Shown here in pieces: positions 33,734-64,000 of a stretch of 64,000 nt of DNA. The notes beneath the pieces are model-generated. The model did no database searches and had not been told where the DNA came from. It was given only the letters and a program-made list of their open reading frames with translations. How positions within the stretch are numbered: position 1 is the stretch's first letter; every line of letters begins with the position of its first letter. The translations under genes were made by a program, and so were the position numbers. The stretch is taken from assembly GCA_011037195.1 (NCBI GenBank), contig JAAEAF010003562.1, forward strand, positions 1 through 64,000, written 5' to 3'. The stretch is from Triatoma infestans. Its lineage: Eukaryota > Arthropoda > Insecta > Hemiptera > Reduviidae.

Positions 33734-34880
33734 TTAAATTATAAAAAAGGGTATTTTTGTAATGTTTCCTGTTAAATAACCTTTAACTACTACTAATACT
33801 AATTCATACGAAGGTATCGCCAAACTCGGATTAAAAGCAGCAGCAGACATTGTGAGTTTTATGTATCCTTCAGAAGAACTTTGAAGCAACGGAACAACAA
33901 AGAAATAACCAATATAAGCTACATTCCTCGTGGTGTGGTCCGGACGCCACATCATTCTGCTCTTGCACATACACACCGACTGTTCCACAATTTTTACATT
34001 GGAAGGATCGTCTTTATTGAATTCCCATAGAGCGTAGCCTACATATTGATAGCATTAAAACTTTTCACCAATAGAAATGAAAGTCACTTCCTCTCTGAGG
34101 TATGTGGTCTTATATTCATCGATCGTAGATTGGAGATCTCATTTTATCATTGTCAAAGTGGCCCTATGAAAAAGACTATTTTCTTGAAGGAAACAGAGCG
34201 AAAAATGACGAAAAGGCTGTAGTTTTCATTTTGACCCGACCATCTCGCCTATTCTTTCTTCCTCCATGCTCATTCTCTCCAATGAACCCACGAATTTTGC
34301 ATAAGGGCCCTGTTTACTGAATTCCCTAGGAGGATCATCAACACCTCGAAGACCCACAACTTTGTGATATTGACGGGCACCGAGAAAATTTTTCTCGGTG
34401 CCCGTCAATATCAATCGTAGATTGTTTTTAAACATATATCCTAGCTATCATCATAGATTGTTGTTAAACATATACCTTACTTCTTACTTTTCTAGCCCAT
34501 GTTATTCGATCCATGGGTGAGAGAGAGAGAGGGAGATCCTCTTCTATACCAAGTATAGTGGGAAAATAACACTGACCAGAACTGCTAATGATTTCATTAA
34601 AGCATGGCTCATAAGATAATCTGATCACTTAATTCCCCTGGGAGGGTGTTATGAGATCCAAGTCCTGTTTTGGTCGAGGAAAGATTGAATAGGTAGGAAG
34701 ATGCTGCATTGGTAGTAGGGCATTTCTTCCTTAGGAAACATTTTATAATGTGGTCTTTCAGTGATTCACTTTTAGAAGATATAACAGATGATTTCTCGAG
34801 TTTGAAGATCTTAGGCTGTACTTGTCATTCGTATTTTAAAAATAAGTAAGTGCTGTAGTGAGATAAATGTTTGAGAACTC
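33734..34880 (-). other. decayed minus-strand coding-like region, unidentified
   Basis: Several open minus-strand stretches follow one another: about 34630-34850 ('SVISSKSESLKDHIIKCFLR', 'TKTGLGSHNTLPGELSDQII'), 34226-34435 ('VVGLRGVDDPPREFSKQGPY'), about 34100-34140 ('QSTIDEYKTTYLREEVTFIS') and 33734-34020 ('YVGYALWEFNKDDPSNVKIV'). They are in changing frames with stops between. Composition is less AT-rich than the surroundings. I do not recognise the family; a dead transposon or host pseudogene are both possible, as is chance. Confidence 0.3.
34365..34413. repeat. perfect 49-bp palindrome
   Basis: 24-bp arms, left tgatattgacgggcaccgag plus aaaa, right its exact complement, with a single T between (34389). 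It would form a fully paired hairpin. Confidence 0.95.
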
Positions 34881-35828
34881 ATTAAGAATAGACACCTTTT
34901 ATTGGAGGTTTATTGAAGGCATGGCATTCAAGATACTCTGCAATTAAAGATAGACAAGGCAGGGCTTACTCTGCAATATGTCTTTTTGAAGAATGAAACA
35001 TAAGGAAGGAGGATCGCTAGAATGGCTTCAGTATATTGCCTCCCAAGGAAACAATAACGGTCTTGTTGCAGTTCTACTTTGTAGAAAATATGGTAAAAAT
35101 CCTTTTCTTTTTCTGTGTGAGTAAGAGCATTTTACTCTTTTGCGATTCCTTGTGTTTGGGCGAGAACTTTAGCGCCGCTTTTGATTGGAGATATCTATAG
35201 CCAAGGCCAATCAATTTATAATTGATATGGCGCTGACGAGAGAAGAAATCGCGGCTTAAGTGCACTTAACTTTCTAGGTAGGCACCGATTTAAGTAGGGA
35301 ACAAAAGATGGCTTTGGTGGAATCCCTACTTCCACACTTTTTTTATTCATTATTTTGCATCAAATCATGTAAATATTTAATTCGTTAAAAAGAAAAAAGG
35401 TTATTCCAATGCTAAGACTTTCTTGAAACAAGAGGAACTTTGCTTATGAACCATTACCATTACAAAATGTTGCTTAACGAACGATTGCTTTCCAAGTTGA
35501 CAGACCAACAATGTTTATAACAACTTGTTTAAACACATGATATAAACAAATATAATGCATTTTTGGAATCACAATTGAATTATCAATATTAAATCATCAA
35601 TAAACTTGTTTCAATAAAAAAAAATGGAATTACTATAAAAACTGATTAGTTTAAATATAATAAATAATATAATTAGTTTAAAATATATTTATATGAACAT
35701 AAAAAAAAATCTACTTCTAAATCCTTTATTTTTAAAGTTTATTAAAGGATAAATAATAATTTGGTTATTTTTAAATAAATAAAAAAAATGATAAGCAAGA
35801 TAAATTATAAGGATAAACAAGGATTACC
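34881..35828. other. AT-rich stretch downstream of the RCBTB gene
   Basis: No gene recognised; the frame at 35074-35265 is low-information. Confidence 0.4.
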
Positions 35829-35834
35829 TTTATT
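35829..35834 (-). terminator. candidate poly(A) signal of the RCBTB gene
   Basis: AATAAA on the minus strand, about 143 nt after the stop codon. Other AT-rich variants are nearby, so usage is uncertain. Confidence 0.45.
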
Positions 35835-35976
35835 AAAGTTTTAACACTTCAAATGATGAAAAAATTACTTTGAAAAACAGAAATAAAAATTAAAAAGCAA
35901 AATAACTGAAATAATTTGTGGCAAATTATTCAAAAAAAAAAAATAAACATATAAAAATAATAAATGAAAAATTAAC

Positions 35977-53702
<17,726 letters not shown>

Positions 53703-56700
53703 TTTTGGGCAGAATTTTAATAGAAAGTAAATAAAATAATTAATAAATAAATTACTCAGCTACAATAGTACAGTAACCATTCAGAGGGATTGTCACGACT
53801 TGTCAACCAACTTATCACAGATAAACAGTAACATAAACAGCTAACGTTATTTAGCATGACGTTTTTGAACCATGGGAATGTGACTTAAAACATCAAAAAC
53901 TCCCTACTTCCTGGGGAAAAGATTGTAATCCCTTCCCCATTCCCCTTCACCGCTGTAGGTGCAGTATACGCAGTTAACCTCAACCTCTAACTAGACGTCA
54001 GCTGACAATATCTTCCTCATTCTTGCACTATGTCTCTATCTATTTGATTTGTTTGGAACTTATTAGTTGGCATACTGAATACAAGAAAGAACTATCAAGC
54101 TTTATTGGCAGGAGTTCCTTCTTAGATTTGAAAAAAAAAAATACTGGAATAATTTATTAAGTAGAAAAATAATTTGTAGATCCATCTAATATTATACATA
54201 ATGGTTATACATAGTGCAAAATCAATTATTAAAAACTTGAATATATCAAGGCCTAAAAATTGATACACCATTATTTATTTGATTGTATGAATAATTACTA
54301 TGTTTTTTGTCATTGGAAATATCTTTATCAGACTTATCTGAAAGTATTTAAGTAGTTCAGGTCATGTAGAAGTGCAATAAAGTGTACGATTTAATACATA
54401 TATAGTACAAAGATTTCTAGAAAATCTGACCTAGATAATCTCCCAATTTGCAATTTTATGCATATCACGTTAATACTAGTTCATGTATCTATTTATATAG
54501 TATAAACATTTAATTTAGAATCCTGCCATCTTTACCATGCAAAATCCACAAATTTTTTAAACAGCTGCTGTCTTTTTAATTGGCAATTTTTGAACAGATA
54601 AATATAATTTTTTTTAAATTGTATTATTATATTCGAACGTATGTAGCATAACGATAAATATGATTAACATTAGCCTAAAGGCTGATTTATAGAACTCATC
54701 GAAGAATTTGAAGATTCTTAGCTGATAGTTCCTCACTATGGTCTTAATTGCCATCCAACTAGAGGTTTGAGGTGGTTCCAAGCTTTGAAAAATAAAGGAT
54801 CATTTCCCGAAGAAATGGAAATAAGCATTTCTGAAGTCAAACCATTGTTAAGAGTTAAAGCCTTAATTTAATAACTAAAAAACATGCACACACACAAGCT
54901 CCATCGACTTTGTTAAAAAATTTCTTTTTAAGAAGATCATTAATTTAGCCCCGTGATTTCTCTGGGATTAGGAGTTCTAAAGCTTCATTGTTTACATACT
55001 CCATCCGTCACTAAATAAAGGTATTGTCAACAAATATTTTTTCCAAAGTAGTTAGCCCTTATTAGTTATTTCGATTGATTTCCTGGAGTGCGGACTCATC
55101 CACTCGTACATGTGTTATGTGTTGCATTTGGTAGTCAGATATTATTATGAGCATATAATAAAATGAAAAGTGTAAACTAACTTATTTCATTGTTATTACT
55201 TCTAATTTTGAAATACTGAATAGAAGTTAAAATGGAAGTGATTATGAATGTTTGACGATTGTCTAAAATGTAACCATATAAGAAACTTAGTCGATTCATT
55301 GTTCAAAAAAACAAAAAAAATGATAGATCAAATGAAAATTCCAGAATGTTGCTTTAAAATTGTCCAATCCTTTGATTTGCGTACAAAAGTTCAGTATGCT
55401 AAAAGAATGTTTTTATAAATGGAATATTCAGTATTGAATATCATCAAATGAAATTTTAGAGATTGTTGTTTGTGGAAGTATACTCTACATTTATATCATT
55501 ATTAGATCAAAATTAGCTTCTGAAAATAATGTAAAGTAAATATTCAAATATTTACTGTCGAATAATGGGCAGAAATATTAAACTTCCCATTCTTGGAAAA
55601 TACGAATTTTATAGTTCCAAATGGTTACGTTTATCATGACCGCTAAAACCACCAGAAAATCCACCTCCTCCGTCACGGTGGATACCAGATCATAGATATC
55701 TCACTTTAAAAAGTAGGTATTATTAAAATTTTATTTTGTCGTGTATCTGATTATTCATGCTAAAAATAAAAAAAACAGTAGTCTGAAAGTTCATAACTTA
55801 GGCTCACGCATTTTTAACTCGAAGATCTACAGTTGCATTGAAATAATTCCTTATTTATAAATTTAGATGTACTGAAATATTCCGTAACATTCAAATTGAG
55901 GGCAACTGATTTTATCACTATGCAATATATATGAAATGAAATAACTGATAATCAAATTAAAGTAAAAATATATGCAAAATAAAACTGAATAGATACCGAA
56001 AAATCCGTTAATATACTCGTATTTTTCAGTCCGATTGCAGTGATGCACAACTAGCAGCCGCATTAAAATTTACATGACCTACTATACGTTTTAAATTAAA
56101 AAAAAAAAACAGTTTCTACTATCATTATCGCTCGAGACAGTTGACAACCACGGTTGATTGAATTCATTTGAGGTCAATGGAAAAACAAGATAAAATTCAA
56201 GTAAGCAAATTAAATTAAATTACTACAAATTGTCTCCCGAAAATAACATTCAAATTTTAGTGTAAATTTAATTATGACAATGTGACCAGATAAGTTTATG
56301 AACAAATTCTTTCGTTATAAGAAATTGAACAATATGATTCACAGAACAGGTTTCTATGATAAAAATTTTTGATATATACGATATAAAACGAGCCAAAAAA
56401 AAAAATTAAAAAAATCCTATATAAATATTTCCCTTGTACTTGAAATATTTTTCCAATAATATTCAATAATATTGATCTTCAGGGGGAAATTCTTGGTGAG
56501 CTGGAACGTCGGGTCTTGTCTGTAAAATGTAATTTCAAAATATTATACGGTTCCGTAACTTGTATAATATTGTGGACAAATTAATGTTATAGTAAAAATG
56601 TCAAGTTTAAACAAAAATTGGAGAAACAACGTAAAAAAAACTGAATGCTTTTGGCATCAGATATTTTTACTACTACTTCTTGTGGAAATTTCTTACGGCA

Positions 56701-57979
56701 CTGACTTTCGATGTTGATTTCTACTAATAAGTTTTTGAATTTTCCCAAATAGGGCTCCAACAGTTTTCTTTAAATTGTTGTTTCACTTTTAATGCATCAT
56801 TTTTCCCGGTAAAATTGATTTCAGAGAATTGTAATGGAAGAATTTTCAACAAAAGTGTTTGATTTATTTATAAGGGTCTTCCACAATTCATATTGATAAG
56901 GGGACTGCGAGAAATTCCCAAATTTATGAAAATTTTGTCAAAAGCAGAAATTTAGAAAATTATTAATAGAAAATCGTTTAACACTAGAATTTGTTAAGAT
57001 TTGTTAAATGCTTTTGTTCCCCCTAAACATTTTAACGCTTATTTTTAAATAAAATTTACTTCATCAAAAATGATTTCCTTTAAAACTATATGTTATTTTT
57101 AATACAAACGTTAAACAAAAAAAAACCAACAAAATTCTAAGCGACCCTTTAAAGTTAAAAGATTGTGCATCACTGATACAAAATATAATATAAATTAAAT
57201 AAATAAAACAAACAAAACAAAAAACTAATAAGAATTTGAATTATTAAGTTTTATTAGGCTTCTGCAAAGAATTTTCCAACAATAAATAAATTTGTTTATC
57301 TACATAAAAATATTGTAAAATTATTATATTATTATTATTTATTTATTTATTTTTTATATATAAATGGACTCATAATGATTTTTTTTTTTTGATGAGCTCC
57401 TATTAGGCAATTTGCATTGGTCCTATTGTTTTTTTTTTTTCTTGTTAATGTTTATTATTATTTTTTATTCAATTAGCAATCTATTATTATTTTCGTAAAT
57501 ATAAGGTCATAACATTAACACTTAGTAAATAATTTTTCAAATAACTGTTATATTTACATATAAACTAGTAGATAGTAACTCGTACAAATGTTATTATTAT
57601 TATTTATTATTTATTTTAATATTTACAGCTATTCCTTATGCAAAGCAGATATGATTTAACATATAAAAACATGTTTTTTTTTGTTTTTTTTTTTATTAAT
57701 TTTTATTATGTTATTTTATTTTATTTTTTTTTAAATAAAAGGCCAATAATCCTACAAGGAAAAGATATTTTTTTTTTTGTTTTTTTATATAATATATACA
57801 ATTATTTTTCTTATTTATATTATAGCAAATATTGAAAGCCTCTTATCGTTCGAATGAATATGAATTTTTTTCATTTTTTTTTCTTTTTCTTTTTTTTTTT
57901 TTTAATATATTTATTAGTAAAATTATATCTGTCATAATTATTCATAATAATGAAATAAATGATATTTCTGAAGTCTTAA
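53703..57979. other. region upstream of the RCBTB gene, no second gene found
   Basis: The first ~200 bp upstream of the ATG includes a minus-strand 'acgtcatgct' (about 53855-53865), a CRE-like core, but the true start site is unknown. The rest is AT-rich. A Gly-rich minus frame near 55640-55690 is too short to support. Long T-runs at 57380-57900. Confidence 0.45.
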
Positions 57980-57981
57980 TA

Positions 57982-59314
57982 ATGGGATGTCTCAAAAGGG
58001 AGTAGAAATGACCACTTTCTCCTTTAGCAAACTACTTTTGATTTTTAAATTCATTAGTTCTAATTTAATATTTAAATAAATTTGAGTCTATTTGGTCATT
58101 TTTTTTTTTTTTAAACAAGTGAGAAATTCTAGTATATATTTTTTATATAGTGGAAGTGAGATTATAATACTGTGTTGGTTTAAAAAATTTCTCTTGTTGG
58201 GAGATAAGATGCTGGAAAGAAAGGAAGATTCTAGGAGACCATTAATAGTTGATGAAGAAGAATTGTGGAAAACTGTGGAGTTGGTTCCATGCTGAAGCAT
58301 TTGTTCTAGCTACTGGATTTGAGTGTTCAATGTGCCAGTCAATCGCCATCTTAGAGAAAACAAAAAAAGAAGAAGAAGAAAGATAGTGTATGAAGTAATT
58401 CCTGCTTGAAGAGCTGTCTTTTAGTTGCTTGCAAACTGAAAAATGTTACTGATGAGGATTTGTGTAAATAATTTTAGGATTAAATGGAGCATCGATTAGC
58501 TAGACCCTATCGCCTTTAATTCCTTTAATTGGTCTAAATTCTAATCACTAGTTTAAAGTACACTCTGCAGTCTTGTCTTCTTATTTGGACTAAGGGACTG
58601 GAAAGTAACTTCTGCCGAGAGCGACTATGAATTGGTTCTTCTTTCAAAGAAGAAGAAAAAAAAAAAACCAGATTCATGCGACATTTGAATTGTAGAGTCC
58701 TGGATTTAGGTTTGCAATCAATATAATAATTCTACTAGTAGATACATCTGTATGTCTAAATAATCCTACTATTTTATCCGGAGCCATACTGCAGTGAACT
58801 TTTTCATCATCTCTGTAGTGGGGTTTACAACCAACAAACCTATAGATCTATTCTGTCTCCTTGCTGTTATGATAGCAATTGACAAGAATGTTGCGAAAGG
58901 GTTCCGCCTATTGAAATACTGCCTCGGAGACTTTATGTCCTGGATTCCTAAGACTCATTAGGAAGTTATCAGGGTGCTCAAGGATTCCATACTAGCCTTG
59001 AATTGGAACCCGACAGGAACTGATAATGTTAAGAGCGGCATGATTTGTCTGAGAAGTTATCCAGATTATTTTCATGAACATTTTTATTTTCTACAGCTAA
59101 AGAACGGTATCGCCAAAATCGGGCACAAGAAAAAATCCAATCCGTCTAGTAACTATTGCCACTAGTTCTAGTAGTAATTATTATAGATGGGATTATTTAT
59201 AATCGGAATGACTATAGAATCAATTAACAGTATATTAAAAAAATATTAATTCGTAAATAAAGTTTTACCTGAAAAAAACGGTCATTTATTTTTTTTTTTT
59301 TTGAGACACCCCAT
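57982..59314. mobile_element. TIR element with TA duplication, 1.33 kb
   Basis: Left end atgggatgtctcaaaaggga and right end (reverse-complemented) atggggtgtctcaaaaaaaa align over about 35 bp to 'aatgacc'. TA flanks both sides (57980-57981, 59315-59316). This fits a Tc1/mariner-type element. No transposase block is recognised inside; the frame at 58974-59165 and small frames near 58100-58300 have no motif. Probably a non-autonomous or decayed copy. Confidence 0.7.
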
Positions 59315-59316
59315 TA

Positions 59317-60457
59317 AAAAATAATAATACAAAAAAAAAAAAAGAAATTATATTTTGAGTATTTTTGCTTAGACACATTTTGAGCATAATAATATTTAAT
59401 AGAAATACATTCAATAAAAAACACCATTAATGTTGTTTTTTGTCACTTTGTATCATTAGTCTTGGTTTAAAGAAGTCCAAACAAAAATACTCATTATAAT
59501 TAGTAAATAAAATAATTAGAAAACATGAAATTATTTTTTAAATTCTAAACAAAAAAATGAAAAAATTTTATCTATAATATCACAATCTGAAACATCATAA
59601 TTTTTTTTTCTTTTTTGTACATTCACTTATTTAGTGAAATGATTTATTTATTTTTTTTTTTAAATCAACTTATATATTTAAGTTGACAAATTTGCATACA
59701 TTCAATTTTTTTCAATTTTAGGTTGCATAATCCTGAAGATATGTGGACTTTGCTCATTTTGCTAATATTATTCCTAATGTAAAATGAAAAGCTAAATATG
59801 TTTTTTTTTTCAAAATTCAAATTAAGAAATAAAAAACAGCAGTTTTATTTAGTATTTTAAAAAGTATTACTATTCCGTGTTTAATTTTACTAAGACTAGA
59901 TAAAATACATAAAAATTAAGGCGACATTCACCTTCATATTTAACCACTGTGTTATAATTTCAATAATTTTTTTGCTTTAATTAATGCTTCAGTTTTTTTT
60001 TTATATATAAAGTTTATAGACCACAATGTTCAAAAATAACATTCTAATCACATAGAATAAGGGTGTTTTTTTTTTGGTTGCATGTATCGATACTACTTAA
60101 TGTATCGATACTACTTAATTTTTTTACTGAGAATTATGTGTTTAGGAAACAAGGGTGAATAAAGTAGCGGGCGAATTAGCGCGGTAAAATGATAGTTTTC
60201 GCCGACTCTGGATTTGAAGAAACATTTTTTTTTTTTTTTGGAAGCAAGGAAAAATCTTCTGGATGCCTTCATGAAAAGACCGTGGTAGAATGGTCGAACC
60301 ATTAAAATAATCGTTGGTCTGCCAGAAAGAGACACTCTTTGTCGACTCCATAGCAGTTCTTCATTTCAGGCATTCAATTAGAATCTCTCAGAATAAGATT
60401 AAAATTATTAAAACAGTAAAAACCCAAAACTTTGTCTTGTGGCCGGGCCGGGGAGGG
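59317..60457. other. AT-rich stretch with an 18-bp tandem pair
   Basis: tgtatcgatactacttaa is repeated head to tail at 60083-60100 and 60101-60118. A less AT-rich part at 60150-60360 is not recognised. T-runs elsewhere. Confidence 0.45.
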
Positions 60458-60472
60458 CTACTGCCAAGTCTA
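60458..60472 (+). repeat. LINE target-site duplication, left copy
   Basis: ctactgccaagtcta, repeated perfectly at 61636-61650. Confidence 0.9.
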
Positions 60473-61635
60473 CTGGGAGGTACCAAGACCTATGGGAGGA
60501 GCTGGAGGCGGACCCGATCTTGGTCCTGCCTACGGACATAATGACTCCTAGGTATGACTTCCAAAAACCCTTCAAAGTCTTGATATTAGACAGAGGGGCA
60601 TGGAAGAATGGGCCGCCAATTACAGGCGAATCTATGTGGTACACGGACGGGTCCAAGATGGAAGATGGAGTGGGAGCCGGCGTGTACGGGGCTCATCCGA
60701 GATGTAATATCTCGGTGAGCCTGGGAAGGCTAGCTACGGTCTTTCAGGCGGAGCTAGTCGCGATTATTATCTGCGCCGCCGAAATAAGAAGACGGGGAGT
60801 GCATAACTCCAGAGTCGTCATTTATTCGGATAGCCAGGCTGCTTTGCGGGCAATTGACTCGTGGGAGATCAGCTCAAGGCTGGTGTGGGACTGCCTAGGT
60901 GCACTCAGGGAAATTAGTAGCCACAATAAGGTCTTCCTGGTTTGGGTGCCTGGGCACTCGGGTACAGAGGCAATGAGGCGGCGGACCGCCTGGCCCGGGA
61001 GGGTTCAATGAGAGCACTTATCGGGCCGGAGCCGTTCTGTGGTGTCTCAAGATGCCTCAGGAGTGCATCCATTAAGTTATGGATGCAGGACCGATCAAGG
61101 GAATGGTGGGTCAAAACTCCAGGCCAGAGGCAGGCGAAAACGTTTATTCATAGCCACTCGCCCAAGCTAACTGCGGAACTACTCCAATTAGGCCGGGTGG
61201 CCATAAGGATAGCAGTTGGCGTTCTCACTGGCCATTGTAGATTAAATAAGCACATGCATCGCATGGGCCTGGCAACGGATAGCCTGTGTAGGTTTTGTCA
61301 GGAAGAAGAGGAGACGGCACTGCATGTGGTATGTCAGTGCGAGGGGCTGGTTTGGCTAAGGTACCGCCTCTTTGGTAAAGAGAAGCTGGTGCCAACAAGC
61401 CTCAGCCAGGGCCCTCTCTCGGACCTATTAAGTCTTTTAAGGCAAGCAGGACTCGAGAGGGTGCTCTGATGGCAGGTGCTCTGACTGACCACCTGGGAGC
61501 CCCCCCCACATTCCACAGTCCGGTTAAGGACAGGATAGGGGGAGGGTCTCCAACTCGGGGGGTGCCACAATAGATCCTTGGGGTGTCGCGGTGGCGTAGG
61601 CTGAAGAGCCAATTCCCCCGTTAGAATCTATCTAT
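60473..61635 (+). mobile_element. 5'-truncated LINE with RNase H, I/R1-like
   Basis: A 15-bp duplication flanks it. The insert codes for RNase H and the C-terminal knuckle and ends in a 3' UTR of about 165 bp ('ggtgtcgcggtggcgtaggc') with a short TATC-type tail. GC content is far above the surroundings. An RNase H domain downstream of RT is typical of the I/R1/LOA group; the exact clade is inferred. Endonuclease and RT are missing by truncation. Confidence 0.9.
60475..61469 (+). pseudogene. LINE polyprotein C-terminus: RNase H plus Cys/His knuckle
   Basis: The RNase H catalytic set is visible: Asp in 'WYTDGS', Glu in 'FQAELVA', Asp in 'VIYSDSQAAL', and the 'VPGHSG' block with 'NEAAD' after it. 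Next come 'WWVKTPGQRQAKTFIHSHSP', 'LTGHCRLNKHMHRMGLATDS' and the knuckle 'CRFCQEEEETALHVVCQC', ending at TGA 61467-61469 after 'GLERVL'. One frameshift near 60960-60965, inside the 'HSGYRGNEAAD' motif, joins frames 60439-60965 and 60965-61469. The first residues before 60473 are flanking DNA. Its close agreement with 36704-37243 places that copy in the same family. Confidence 0.9.
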
Positions 61636-61650
61636 CTACTGCCAAGTCTA
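61636..61650 (+). repeat. LINE target-site duplication, right copy
   Basis: ctactgccaagtcta, identical to 60458-60472. Confidence 0.9.
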
Positions 61651-64000
61651 AGGCCATGAAATTGAATAGTATGCTCATATACTACTACAATAGGTCCCCT
61701 TTGACTCACACTGTTTTGCTATTATCTGCCGGCAATTTTTTTTTTTTTTTTTTAATTTAAATTACGGTATGATAGTCGTCTGTCCCCACTTTTGAATTTC
61801 TCCATAATATAACTTCACTTTAATTCTATTAAACTGTTGCTGTTAACTTAAATTAAACTTTTAAACTGTCAATTATTTTTCAATTCTATAGTTTTTTATA
61901 TTATTACACTTTTATTTCCCTTTCCTGACGCATAATTCTTTTATCATGAGTTCTGAATAAAATTGGAAAACATTCTTTACAAAATATTAATCCACCGTGT
62001 ACCGATAAACTGAGCAAATCGTTCAAACATTAAAAATTAAAAAGACGAATAAAAAAAGTAGTGTGCGAAAGATAACAATATAGGACGAATTAGAAATATA
62101 AAATGTCCTGGGAACAAGTTTATAAAGTAATGCTGAATTGGCTAAAATTTTACTTTATAGATATGAATTAGTTTAATAATACAAAGGAAAATATTTCAAC
62201 TTTACTATTTCAATAAAAATACACGAATAATCTGAGCATTAATTAAAAAATAAATTATTTAAATTAAGCCAATTACCAGAGGTCTAATATTTAGGGAATG
62301 TCACCATAATTACAATAAAAATTATATACATTCAAATAACAGTGACATAAATTAATTTCTAACAACAAATTACACAAAGTTATTTTTTTCTGAGTTGAAA
62401 ATGAATTTCAAAACAGTTATAACATATTTCTTTCTTTTTTTTTAATTTGGTGCCTGTAATCAGGATTATATACAATTTTGATTTAAAAATAAAGAAATTC
62501 AAACTTTTCTTTTAAATTAAGCATTTTTCATATTTATTATTTTTTTTTTTAAATGAACAGTTAAAAGAAAAATTTTATACTTCTAATGTTATACACATAA
62601 TAACTTATCACAATGGAAAGATATGTGTATTGAACTTAGTTTTCTGATTTGAATTTTTTTTTTTATATATTTTTTTCACTGGTTAACTAATTTAAATAAA
62701 GAATTTATTCCAATTTAAATGATACAATTACAATTAAATTTTTTTAAAAAAATTGTAGACATAATTAAATTTGTAGAATGGTAATTTTCTTTTTTAATCT
62801 GTTCTGTCCTCTTTTTTTTTGGGAGAGGAAACCAAAACGAAACTTTTTTTTGTGGAGGAAACCAATTCGAATGGGTGAATTTAAAAACATTCAAACTTGA
62901 ACAGCAGTTAATTAGACTAAATTATTGACCAATTATTAGATATAATCATAAAAATTAATTTGGGGCCTTATGTTTTATCATTACTTTTGAAAGAAGATGT
63001 TTTTTTTTTTTTTTAAGAAATTGTTACGATATTATGAAAATATTTGAGGTTAAAACTTAAAAGAGAATCACTATGGAAACCTTTAGGTAGTTGAATAAAA
63101 AATAGGTTTCTTAACACTTTGTAAATCAGTTTATGTACACATGTTTTTAATGTGACTTACCAATATGAGCAAAATAAAAGCAATATAAACTGTCTAAAAG
63201 AAAGGGAAGTTTAAAGCGGCATAGCCAACACAACCCTAATACTCTAAAAATTCTCCGCAGATAATCATGATCGAAAATAGGACCAAATTGTTCCCAGCGG
63301 TCCAGCGGGATGCACTTTATTTACCCACTACTGCTCTGGTACAATCTCCATCTTCGTATAGCTGAGGAGAATGTTAATGCCTCTATAACCTATAGGAACT
63401 CATTGGAACATAATATTCCATCAAGAATCAATGCATCCACCACTATCCTCTATAACGTGAATTGTTGAACAGGTCTTGTCGAACTGATTGGGACTAACAA
63501 CACCAACCTGTGAACGATTCATGATAATTATATTATTAAAGTGCTGGATCTGCCGTCGCTTGTTAAACAATATACTCGAACCACAGATTCAAAGTTTGTC
63601 CGCCAGACTTCCTGATGCATATGGAAATGAGTTGTTCAGAAAATTTTCTCCAGGTATTCCGCCCGTTTACCTTGAACAGAATTGATTCGTCTGCTCATTA
63701 TAGTCACCATCGGAGCCATCTATCTAAAGGGTTTCAAAAATGTAATAATTCCTATTCAAACTTTACATAAAAGAAAATAAAATTACTTATTAATATATAT
63801 TAATTACAGTTCTACAAATTTAATTCTGTGTACAGGGAAAATTAAAAGAATCTATGTGAGATTTGTAAATATATATAAAAAAAAAAAAAAATAAGAAAAT
63901 TAGAAGAAACAAAATCTAAAATAAAAGAAAACAGAAGTATATTCTAAAACGCTAACAACGTTAAGCTTTCTCTTTAACAAATGATTTGCATGAAACTGTC
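61651..64000. other. AT-rich stretch, no gene recognised
   Basis: Homopolymer runs and short frames only. A less AT-rich part at 63210-63700 has a plus-strand frame at 63488-63685 without a recognised motif. Confidence 0.45.

Noticed and set aside
55640..55690. Gly-rich minus-strand frame ('GGGGFSGGFSG')
   Set aside because: Only about 20 residues, with no splice sites or neighbours to support an exon.
60439..60472. Start of a real gene at the ATG at 60439
   Set aside because: This ATG is in the flank and target duplication; the LINE insert only begins at 60473.

Overview
The window is nuclear DNA of an animal, most likely an insect. It is AT-rich, has long introns with GT/AG borders, and is loaded with non-LTR retrotransposons, Tc1/mariner, pogo/Tigger and Harbinger relics, a tRNA-derived SINE family and foldback repeats. 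No bacterial operon, CRISPR array or viral gene cluster is visible. The species cannot be named from sequence; a hemipteran-like, transposon-rich genome is only a guess.

Two host genes can be supported. (1) An RCC1-repeat plus BTB-domain protein (RCBTB1/RCBTB2 family) lies on the minus strand at 35977-53702. I assembled 12 coding exons with consistent splice phases; they total 1593 nt, 530 residues, the usual length of the family. Its introns hold LINE fragments, a mariner relic and five inverted-repeat elements. (2) A single-exon cathepsin B-like gene lies on the minus strand at 10146-10994. The active-site Cys is Ser, the catalytic His is Leu, the oxyanion Gln is Gly and the occluding loop is missing, so it is predicted to be an inactive paralogue.

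Layout: 0.7-1.9 kb, a 5'-truncated LINE inserted in an older SINE; 2.1-4.9 kb, two copies of a TIR element found again at 37.8 and 42 kb; 8.1-9.6 kb, an intact-looking SINE and a Harbinger relic; 10.1-11.0 kb, the cathepsin gene; 11.4-12.6 kb, a second LINE; 12.9-15.8 kb, a Tc1 element split by a ~20-bp minisatellite and by a LINE fragment; 16.1-27.9 kb, an imperfect tandem triplication built on a Tigger remnant, a LINE 3' end and SINE pieces; 28.3-28.7 kb, a solo LTR with a 4-bp target duplication; 32.8-34.9 kb, a SINE, a LINE 3' end and a decayed region; 36-53.7 kb, the RCBTB gene; 58.0-59.3 kb, a TIR element flanked by TA; 60.5-61.6 kb, a LINE fragment with RNase H. The rest is AT-rich sequence in which I see no gene.

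Most transposon calls rest on structure read directly (target-site duplications, TIRs, motif-bearing translations). Clade names are family-level inferences that need database comparison. I did not find a convincing undescribed multi-gene system; the most interesting items are the dead cathepsin paralogue, the tandem composite array, the minisatellite inside Tc1, and the short LINE-derived fragments that start within about 6 nt of each other.
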